Below are positions 57,192 to 64,000 of a stretch of DNA of 64,000 nt, piece after piece. The translations under genes and the position numbers were made by a program. Each line of letters begins with the position of its first letter. Positions within the stretch are counted from its first letter, which is position 1. Under the pieces are notes generated by a model. It was given only the letters and a program-made list of their open reading frames with translations. It searched no databases and was not told where the DNA came from. Source of the DNA: Rhynchopus sp. YZ270_cl-10 (Eukaryota; Euglenozoa; Diplonemea; Diplonemida; Diplonemidae); NCBI GenBank assembly GCA_964035575.1, contig OZ037898.1:1116001-1180000 (forward strand), read 5' to 3'.

Positions 57192-58685
57192 ATGTCCACT
57201 GCAGACGACCCTGTCCAGCAATGTCTCAGTGATATGACCTTCGAGGAAGCAAAGGCATCCGTGGAGGCTTCACAGAGCACAGCGTGTTTTGCCCCTTCCG
57301 TTGATTCTCCTAGGCGGAAGACGGTGAGTGGTCTGCATGATCAGCTGACGGAGTCGGAGCGGCGGGAACAGGAGGCTGTGTCGCGCGCTGTGGTTCTGGG
57401 GAATGAGGTTGAGGGGTTGCGGCGTGAGGTGGTGCGCGCTGGGCAGGCGCAGCGGGCTGCAGAGGAGAAGGAGAAGACGCTTCTGGCAAGCCTTATGAGG
57501 GGCCTGCTCATTGACGAGGCGGCACAACGCAATGTTTTATTCTTTTGCGCAGCAGAAGGTCTTGCTCAGCTTACCGACCTCTCCTCTGCCCTCGCCCTCG
57601 TTCTCGCGCCTCCTATGCCTTTGGGGGTGTCGAATGAAGGTGGTCAAGGAGAGCTCGCCGAAGCGCACGAAGAGATTATGGCATTAAGAAGACAGTTAGG
57701 CAGGGCAAGGCAGAGTCGTGACTCGTTTGATGCGTTGGCAGTCGCGTTTAAACCGATTTCGTTTCATGATGAGTACAACAAAGAGGCAGCTCGCCGGGCC
57801 GCAGCGCAAAAGCAAAACGCCGAGGCGGAACACACCATCCTCTCCCTTGAAGAAGAGATTGAGGTGTTGAAGACGCAAAACCGCAGCCTTTCGCGGCAAA
57901 TTCAAGGGGCCGCTGCAGTGCAGACCGAACCCACAGGGAACGGAACACCTGTCAAAATCATTGGAGGATACGCCCTGAAAAAGGACGTCGCACATCAAAC
58001 CGCTGCCACCGCCACAGGAGCCTCTCTCAGCCAACCCCGCCCTATGGGACCTTCCTCTGCCAAACCTCACATAGAGTATCTCTTCGGCATGCACAACGGA
58101 GGAGGCCTGCGGGCAAAGGTGGAGGAGTTTGACAAATACGCGGCGTCACCTGCATACGCTGCAGCGACAGTGTCGGCAGTGCAGAGAGAAGACTCTCTGA
58201 AGACGAAGGCAAGGAGCACACCAAGGGTGAGGCGGACGAAGCCCTCAGAGGAGACCCCCAAGAGGGTGCAGAGGAGGACAGCGTCGCCGAAGACCCCGAG
58301 GGTGGGTGGGTTGAGTGCGCCGGCGGTGCCGAGGAGGTCTGCTTCGGCAAGTGGTCATGGTGTTGCGCAGTCGCCCAGTGGGCACGGTCGTGCGTCGCCG
58401 CGGAAGCAAACCCGCCCCGCGTCTCCCGCCCGCGAAAAGCGTTCCGCGCAGTCGCTCGCCTTCTCCAACTCAGTGAAGGTCCCGCCAGCAACCACAACAG
58501 TGCCCCGCAGACGCCCCGAGCCGCTTACACCGAAGGACCGTCAAGAACGCCAGGCACAGCTTGCAGCGAATGGGTCTGTCGCACGCCAAGCAAACACACC
58601 AACAAACAGTCCAGTCATAGTAAGCCTTACACCTCTGCAGGCAAACCATAAAGTCCCTCCAGCCGTCAAAAGCCAAGCAGTTTGA
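57192..58685 (+). CDS. Basic coiled-coil protein
   Basis: 497 residues from MSTADDPVQQ. The frame stays open back to 56805, but that part is the pyrimidine tract read as a proline run, so I take it as leader. Two coiled-coil stretches are visible: about 53-105 (LHDQLTESERREQEAV, RAAEEKEKTLLASL) and 150-240 (EAEHTILSLEEEIEVLKTQN). The C-terminal third is very basic and disordered, with many S/T-P sites (STPRVRRTKPSEETPKRV, RTASPKTPRV), as in microtubule-associated or other cytoskeletal proteins regulated by proline-directed kinases. No domain is recognised. Function not assigned. Confidence 0.82.
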   Translation: MSTADDPVQQCLSDMTFEEAKASVEASQSTACFAPSVDSPRRKTVSGLHDQLTESERREQEAVSRAVVLGNEVEGLRREVVRAGQAQRAAEEKEKTLLASLMRGLLIDEAAQRNVLFFCAAEGLAQLTDLSSALALVLAPPMPLGVSNEGGQGELAEAHEEIMALRRQLGRARQSRDSFDALAVAFKPISFHDEYNKEAARRAAAQKQNAEAEHTILSLEEEIEVLKTQNRSLSRQIQGAAAVQTEPTGNGTPVKIIGGYALKKDVAHQTAATATGASLSQPRPMGPSSAKPHIEYLFGMHNGGGLRAKVEEFDKYAASPAYAAATVSAVQREDSLKTKARSTPRVRRTKPSEETPKRVQRRTASPKTPRVGGLSAPAVPRRSASASGHGVAQSPSGHGRASPRKQTRPASPAREKRSAQSLAFSNSVKVPPATTTVPRRRPEPLTPKDRQERQAQLAANGSVARQANTPTNSPVIVSLTPLQANHKVPPAVKSQAV

Positions 58686-58880
58686 AAAAAGAAATACAGT
58701 GAAAAAGGGGGAAGGGGAGGGGTGGGTGACAAAACATTTGCGAAAAACAGAAAAAATGAAAAATGAAAAAAATGGAAAACAAAAAATGAAAAAAAAACCG
58801 AAGCGCATGCTAGGTGGTCTCCTAGTGAATAATAAAAAGAAGGGCAAACAAATTTAAACAAAAAAAAAAAAATTGCGTCA

Positions 58881-58930
58881 GAGTGGAACTCATCCTTGGG
58901 TACACTAAATACAACCAATTTTGTCAAAAT
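58881..58930 (+). repeat. B-family repeat, diverged
   Basis: It keeps AGTGGAACTCATCCTTGGG, TACACTAAATACAACCAA and TTTTGTCAAAA. Confidence 0.75.
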
Positions 58931-59138
58931 GCGACTGTCATTGATTGCCCCTATCTAACCGTAGGTGTAGCGTTGTAGCGTTTTGTGTGTTGTATTGTGA
59001 TGTCAAGGATATGGGTTACCTCTTGCGTGTAATATTGCCTATTTTGCGTGCATGCCAATGAAGTGCTCTCTGGGTTGCGTCCGCAGATGAACGGTGAGGC
59101 GTTTGCACTTTCAACTTCTCTTTTGTTCTGTCTTTCTT

Positions 59139-59415
59139 AGGTGACTATGCACGAGAGGCTTATGTTCATCTCAACTTTTTTTATTTGTGCTTTTCGGTGC
59201 GTTTCTCTTCCCTACCCCGGTCTCTTGAAGGTGACTCATCTCAACGTATGTTGCACACCATTCTCTTTTTGACGCACACTGCTTTGTGAGGCGGAATAGG
59301 TGTCAACGTGCCAAGTTAGTGCAAACGCCCCAGAGGGCATTTGCACTAACTTCACTTTTATTTAAAGGTGACGAAAGCACAGAGAGCCTTAGGTTCATCT
59401 TATAAACTGTTCTTT
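59139..59415 (+). repeat. H-family hairpin cassettes (59139-59182, 59228-59245, 59364-59415)
   Basis: The first has GCACGAGAGGCTTATGTTCATC. The second lacks the loop part. The third has GCACAGAGAGCCTTAGG, then TTCATCTTATAAACTG. All are in gene orientation. Confidence 0.75.
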
Positions 59416-59439
59416 TCTTTTTTTTGAAGATGAAGCATT

Positions 59440-59650
59440 TTTCTTGCATTTTTCTTGCATTTTTCTCGCTTTTTCACCCTTTTTTCGTTGTTAAAAAACA
59501 CGGGTTGCCTACGATCGTAGTACGATATCTTACGATTGTAGCTCTTTTTTTGATCGCACTACGATCGTACTACGATCAACTACAATCGTAGGCAACCCGC
59601 GAAAAAAGGCAATAAAAAGCAAGATCGAAAAAGCAAGAAAAGGCAAGATT
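59440..59650. repeat. Nested inverted repeat
   Basis: The inner arms CGGGTTGCCTACGAT and ATCGTAGGCAACCCG (59501-59599) contain GATCGTAGTACGAT-type palindromes. Outside them, CTTGCATTTTTCTTGC-type and GCAAGAAAAGGCAAG-type stretches mirror each other. It resembles a miniature element of about 200 bp. Confidence 0.7.
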
Positions 59651-59963
59651 TAATATTGCTTACAATCTATGTCAAAGGTGTACATCGCCCGTCTCAAGCT
59701 TTGCCCTTTCTTTAGGTGACTAAGCTCGTGAAGTGTTTGGGTGGGGCATATCACCAAAACTCTTTTCTTGATCTGACATGTAATGTGTCGATTCATCTTT
59801 CAAAAAAAATTGTTGTACGTGTACTTGTAAAATCGCATAGGAAGGGAAATACAAAATGGTGGAGGAGGGGCCATGTAGTGCATTTAATAATGTACACCCC
59901 GTTGGTCTCCTTTCAACGTCTTTTGGAAAGTTATTCCTGAAAAAAGAAGGGGTAAAAAAATAA

Positions 59964-60018
59964 TAGTGGAGTTCATCCTCGGGGTGTCTACACTAATACA
60001 ACCAAGTTTTCAAAAAAA
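59964..60018 (+). repeat. B-family repeat
   Basis: Nearly identical to the copies at 11984 and 17633, with one extra G. Confidence 0.9.
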
Positions 60019-60376
60019 GAGAAAAAAGTCCAACGTTTTGGGAGTAGGGGTGAGGTTCACGGTTCTGCATTAAATGCAGAACATTTTTGGAATAATCCGA
60101 CAAAAAAAAAGGGAAGAAAAAAAATTGAACGAATTTTTCAAGGGCAAATCCCCCCTTTTTTTCACCCGTTTTTACCCTCTCCCCAGTTTCTTTTATTATT
60201 CATTATTGCACGACGCACTTCCTCATTGGCAAAAGTAACGTTTATGTACCATTATTGACCGTTTTTCTAATTTGTGTTACTTTTTTTTTTGAGAATGTGC
60301 ATTGTGTACTTTGTAATGGCACTTTATTAGTGGGGGCACAAAAAAAGAGGAACCATTTCCCTAGTCTTTTTGAGTA

Positions 60377-60487
60377 ATGGTGGCAGTATTGTGATGGGGA
60401 GCCCATTGGAATACGCAACATACATCAAAATACATGTATTGTGATGTATTTTGCTCCAATGGGCTCCCATCACAATACTGCCACCAT
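60377..60487. mobile_element. Palindromic miniature element, copy 2
   Basis: Same arms as at 28111 (GTGGCAGTATTGTGATGGG and GCCCATTGGA with their mirror) but without the left-arm insertion. TA precedes it; CA follows. Confidence 0.82.
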
Positions 60488-60618
60488 CATCTTTTGAGCG
60501 CACAACAGTGCAGTCTTTTTCAACATGACAACGAATAAGAGGTTTGTCTCAACTTTGGGCTCATTCCTTCAAAAAAAATTTCTCTTGCATGCTTTTTCCC
60601 TTCTTCAATGGCCACCCG

Positions 60619-60760
60619 GCCGAGCGGCCTTTGTGTACCTCCCCCCCCGTTCACACTACGCTACGGGCCAAGTCATTAGGTTTCCTTTTTACACCTTCTG
60701 TTGTTGCTGTAGGGTTGTGCTTCATCACGAAAGGCACATTCATCTTTCAAGTCTTCTACA
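60619..60760 (+). repeat. S-family composite repeat, diverged
   Basis: GCCGAGCGG, a diverged middle, then AAGTCATTAGGTTTCC and TTCTGTTGTTGC, matching 47840. It ends in an H-like CATTCATCTTTCAAG. Confidence 0.6.
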
Positions 60761-61234
60761 ACCTCAGAGTCATGAGGTCAGGACAGTGCAGGATAATTGT
60801 CTGATAACAAAAGACACATTGTTCTTTGCCACTACGTCCGTTGTTAACAAAACAAAAAACAAAAAAAAAAAATAATCTTTCCGCCCCCTTTTTTATACAA
60901 GGTGAGAACACACATCGAAGGCTCATCTTACAAGGGTTGCTTTGTTTGTTTGCCCTGCCCTTTTGGGTGCCTTTTTTTTTACCCTCGAAAATTTCAAAAA
61001 GAAGAAAAAAACACAGAAACACAGCCATTCTGCGGTAACATACCAACATAACAACATCTCGGGAACACTTCCCTTCGCACACTAGGATAGGAGTTACTCT
61101 CTTGTATCCCCAAACCTTCAAACATCGTGGTCATACCACACTCTCCCTGGAAAAAGTCAGATTTCTCCAAATTCTCTCTCTTTTCTCCTCCCAATCGATC
61201 CATCAACACTCAACCCAATAAAAGGAATGAAAAT

Positions 61235-62179
61235 ATGATCACCGTTCTCAACTCAGACGACCTTAGCCTCGGCTGTGGTGGTGGTGGTGTCACGTGTGTA
61301 GGGCAGGAGTATGGGCTTGAGGTGACAGACGCGGAGGGGTGCTTCAACCGGATCAACGCTGCGGTGTGTGCACTCCTAGGGAACGTCGCGGACACGATCC
61401 GTCTGGGTGGGGTGTCCGGGGAGCTAGTGGACGACACCTCGCTGGCGCAGATCCTCGATGCGATGTCGGGGAACAGCAGCGTGACAACGTTGGACCTCTC
61501 GATGAACCGTATCAGCGATGTCGGGGTGGTCCGGCTTGCGGAGCATTTACGGACGAATCACAACAACGTGGTGACGGCGCTGCATCTTGACGGCAATGCG
61601 TTTACCTGTGTTGGTGCGTCGGCGCTGTGTGCGGCGTTACCTCAGGCACCGTGCCAGATGCTCTCATTATTGGATCTGAGCTGCTGTGCGTTGGGTGATG
61701 AAGGTGCCGCTGTCGTTGCTGCTATGGTACGTGGTGGTGCGCCCCCGGTCACAACCCTGCACCTACGCGCCTGTGGCATCATGGATGCAGGCTGCAAGGA
61801 GCTCTGCGCCGCCGTCACAGCAAGCACCCTGCACACACTCCACATCAGTGCGAACCTCATCACCGACGCAGCCTGCGAGGCTATCAAAGAGATGGCCGTG
61901 TCCGCACCTTCGCTCACAGACCTTAGCGTGGCAAGTATGTCCCCCCTTTTTTAAAACCTCAGAGCATCTGGCCTCAAACATTCCACCAAACACTGCACAG
62001 ACAACGACCTCTCGTATGACGGCCTTGACAAACTCGCGAAGGCATTATGCGAAAGTACGACACTGCAGACAGTGCACCTGAGCTGGGGCGGCAAGCGCTT
62101 CCTCCCGCCATGCCTGCTGCGACTGTGCGAAGAGAACAAAGCTGCCCAGACAGAGCTGATCCTGGGTGCAGTGGAGTGA
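61235..62179 (+). CDS. Leucine-rich-repeat (ribonuclease-inhibitor type) protein, one intron
   Basis: Exons 61235-61934 and 62001-62179 encode 292 residues. After a Gly-rich N-terminus, LRRs of about 28 residues follow (VTTLDLSMNRISDVGVVRLA, VTALHLDGNAFTCVGASAL, LHTLHISANLITDAACEAI). Splicing gives LTDLSVANNDLSYDGLDKLA, a perfect 28-residue repeat across the joint, which fixes the intron. Without splicing the frame ends in the intron at 61954. Such proteins are horseshoe-shaped binding scaffolds. No signal peptide. The start is the first Met after the C/T-rich leader; an upstream in-frame Met at 61127 lies in that leader. Confidence 0.85.
61935..62000 (+). other. Spliceosomal intron, 66 nt
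   Basis: The donor is GTATGT, the acceptor CTGCACAG. Phase 1 joining (A plus AC) creates an Asn codon inside the LRR motif. A shorter alternative acceptor near 61962-61964 keeps the frame but spoils the repeat length. Confidence 0.8.
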
Positions 62180-62473
62180 CTGCCAAAATGAGGCTACGAA
62201 CGGATCGTCGTTACTTTATGTTAATGCTTTTTTCATGAAGCCGTCTCTGCCTTCTGCACAAAAGCTTCGCCCAACACAATACAACAACCCCCCCCCGGAC
62301 CCACTCAACCCTGTTCTTTACAGAACAAAATGTACAAAAAAAGTGCAGGCCTTTACCCAGTATTGGTGTATAGTGATTGTCGATGCAACAGACAAAAACC
62401 CCCTCCCCTATTATTCTTGACGTCGTGCTCCCATTTTCAAAGTTAGTCACTTTTTCTAAAAGGTATACAAAGC

Positions 62474-63352
62474 ATGGGTTCTATTTGGAGGCGTTTTTGT
62501 TTTGTGGGGGTGGTGTTCAGCACGTGCACACTTGCGTCCCCACAGTGCAGTGATGCTCAGGTCGCGGGCATCGCATGGTCGCAGGACGGCAAGACCTGTG
62601 CAGACTACACAGCAGACCCTGCGCTGTGCGGGGCACCCAGCTCTTCTGTCGCGTTTTCTCAGCCGCTGACGCTGCGCAGCTGGCAGGCGTGCTGTGCGTG
62701 TGGAGGAGGTGTTGGCGAGCATGTGGGCGAGACTGCGAAGCTGGCACCCTGCGCGGTCGGGCAGGGCAGCTGTGACATTGAGCTGGAGACGTACACCACG
62801 ACGGTGCTGAAGGCAGGGTGGTGCGGTGGGCTCTTTGCCGGGAACGTCGCACTGCGGCTGCTTCCTGTTGCGGGGAAGGAGTTTCCTGCGCACTACAGCT
62901 ACGAGATGTACCGTGCGGACGGGGACGTGATGTGGTACTCCCTCCGCCGCGACATGCTGCCTGGCGGCGAGAACTGCGAGCACGAATTCTACGTGGTGGA
63001 GGCTCCACCGGGCTTCTGGAAGCGGCCGCTTGGGTTCCTCATTGTGTGCCTCCTCCTTGCAGGCGTGGCGATGGGCGCCTCTGCATACTGCGTGATGGTG
63101 GTACGTGGCAGGCTCATCCTCAACGAAGCCGACGCAGCAGCAGAAGACAACGCAACAGGCGCGAACGACGACAACACACGCTACGTGGACTGTGGCGAGG
63201 AAATGTCCGAGCTGAACGTCACCCACGGTGCTGGGGAGGTCAGTGCAGGTGCAGGCGTAAGTGAGGATGTGGATACAGGTCGTGGAGGGCTACTGGTAGT
63301 TGAAGAGGAGCAAGACGATATGTTGCATAGCAAGTCTCTGCTGACCTCGTGA
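62474..63352 (+). CDS. Small single-span membrane protein with Cys-rich ectodomain
   Basis: 292 residues. A signal peptide (FCFVGVVFSTCTLAS, 8-22) precedes an ectodomain whose first part (CSDAQVAG, CADYTADPALCG, WQACCACGG) has six or more Cys spaced roughly as in ShK-like modules. A beta-rich part follows, then a membrane span at about 186-211 (LGFLIVCLLLAGVAMGASAY), and an acidic cytoplasmic tail rich in Glu/Asp/Ser. Function not assigned; a surface receptor or adhesion protein is plausible. Confidence 0.82.
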   Translation: MGSIWRRFCFVGVVFSTCTLASPQCSDAQVAGIAWSQDGKTCADYTADPALCGAPSSSVAFSQPLTLRSWQACCACGGGVGEHVGETAKLAPCAVGQGSCDIELETYTTTVLKAGWCGGLFAGNVALRLLPVAGKEFPAHYSYEMYRADGDVMWYSLRRDMLPGGENCEHEFYVVEAPPGFWKRPLGFLIVCLLLAGVAMGASAYCVMVVRGRLILNEADAAAEDNATGANDDNTRYVDCGEEMSELNVTHGAGEVSAGAGVSEDVDTGRGGLLVVEEEQDDMLHSKSLLTS

Positions 63353-63920
63353 ATGGGGGTGTTGAGAGGTGTTCTGTAGACGTTTATTAAAGATGTGTGC
63401 GAGAGGCACGTTCATCTTTTAATTTTTCTACTATTGGGGTTCACCCATGTAAGGTGCTTGTACCAAGGTGCGGGTACTGTCGGGTGAGGGTTTTTTGTAT
63501 TTCAAGTCATTTATTAGTAGAAGTGTTCAGGTTTTTCGAACCAGAAGTAATTTTTTTAGGGGGCAGACCCTTCAACGGGTTTTGTTATGTGGGTGCAAAA
63601 AAAAGTGGGGCGGGTGGCGAGAGAGAAAAGGGGGGGAAAGTGTGCCACCTGATTTTGAGATTTCTTGTTCAGTTCTGTTTCGTTTTTGATGCCTTTTTTT
63701 TTGTTTTTTTTTTTTGGTTCCGTGCAATATGCAAATGGCGATGTGTTGCTTTGAGAGAGAAACAATATTGTGCTTCCGTACGCCGAATATGTTGCGTTCG
63801 TCAAAAAAAAAGGGGGTTGTTGATGTTTTTGATACCTGTACCCCTGTACCCCTCACATGACTCTTTTTACCACTCACCACAACACACCAGGAATACTCTC
63901 TGTACAACCTGCAAAGAAAG
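63353..63920. other. Intergenic with H and C repeats
   Basis: An H cassette lies at 63389-63425 (AAAGATGTGTGCGAGAGGC, then ACGTTCATCTTTTAA) and a diverged C repeat at 63461-63515. The leader has CACAACACACCAG near 63890, a plausible acceptor. Confidence 0.65.
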
Positions 63921-64000
63921 ATGATGGCAGTGAGCAGCTTGGCGCTGCTGTGTGTCAGCAGCACAGCACTTCGCGACATGGCGCATTTGAACAGCGGCAC
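63921..64000 (+). CDS. Start of a gene, probably for a secreted or membrane protein (cut by window end)
   Basis: The frame opens with MMAVSSLALLCVSSTALRDM and stays open to the window end (26 residues). The hydrophobic stretch with a small-residue end looks like a signal peptide. GC-rich codons and an acceptor-like CCAG about 30 nt upstream agree with other genes here. Too short to name. Confidence 0.65.
   Translation, partial: MMAVSSLALLCVSSTALRDMAHLNSG

Larger units (their letters stand above)
58686..61234. other. Intergenic, repeat mosaic
   Basis: No gene is supported in 2.5 kb. It has B repeats (58881, 59964), H cassettes (59139, 59228, 59364, 59715 partial, 60899), a 40-bp hairpin AAGTTAGTGCAAA/TTTGCACTAACTT (59313-59352), a nested inverted repeat (59440-59650), a palindromic element (60377) and an S repeat (60619). 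The leader before 61235 is C/T-rich, with TCTCCTCCCAATCG near 61185. Confidence 0.65.

Noticed and set aside
59500-59600. Palindromes as a telomere or centromere signal
   Set aside because: A single nested inverted repeat without tandem arrays; a miniature element explains it better.
61935-61964. Introns of 24-30 nt in the LRR gene
   Set aside because: They keep the frame but leave a 40-residue repeat. The 66-nt intron to 62000 gives an exact 28-residue LRR and uses the same GTATGT donor.

Overview
This window looks like nuclear DNA of a unicellular eukaryote; I could not place the species. Nineteen genes are visible, all on the + strand, plus an unidentified 3' gene fragment at the left edge and the first codons of another gene at the right edge. 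Exons are GC-rich. The gaps between genes are AT-rich, full of long A and T runs, and up to 6.7 kb long. Two genes carry well-supported short GT-AG introns (44 and 66 nt, donors GTATGC and GTATGT). Many start codons follow a pyrimidine tract and an AG within about 10-150 nt. One-way gene order plus pyrimidine-AG leaders is the layout expected of polycistronic transcription with spliced-leader trans-splicing, as in Euglenozoa or dinoflagellates. That is an inference: no leader RNA gene is present in the window.

Layout from left to right: an unidentified 3' gene fragment; a ubiquitin-like/WD40 protein; a membrane protein with a cyclase-like domain; a 6.7-kb repeat-rich gap; an EF-hand protein; a MYND-finger protein; a ubiquitin-like/leucine-rich-repeat protein with sixteen 25-residue repeats; a PDZ protein; a single-span receptor-like membrane protein; a 928-residue protein of unknown function; an OGG1-type 8-oxoguanine DNA glycosylase; a small zinc-finger-like protein; a second ubiquitin-like/WD40 protein; a multi-span membrane protein; a second EF-hand protein; two almost identical tandem genes for a secreted papain-family cysteine peptidase; a basic coiled-coil protein; an intron-bearing leucine-rich-repeat protein; a small secreted/membrane protein; and the start of another secreted protein. 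No metabolic pathway or operon-like grouping is evident. The recurring theme is protein-interaction scaffolds (WD40, LRR, PDZ, EF-hand, MYND) and surface or secreted proteins.

The gaps are a mosaic of repeats. (1) Five DNA-transposon-derived elements of 666-762 bp begin CAGG and end CCTG, with perfect 8-bp target duplications, as in the hAT superfamily. Two of them are inverted copies of one family. (2) Several 100-540-bp inverted-repeat elements are flanked by TA. (3) Short dispersed repeat families (a hairpin cassette with core CACGAGAGG, two families ending in A-runs, a tRNA-like family, and one with a hammerhead-ribozyme-like core) all lie, as far as I can see by eye, in the same orientation as the genes. 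This orientation bias is the most interesting signal in the window, because freely inserting elements should land both ways. The 3.5-kb peptidase unit is a recent tandem duplication. Each copy is followed by a decayed remnant of a peptidase 5' end, so the array was once longer or has been reshuffled.
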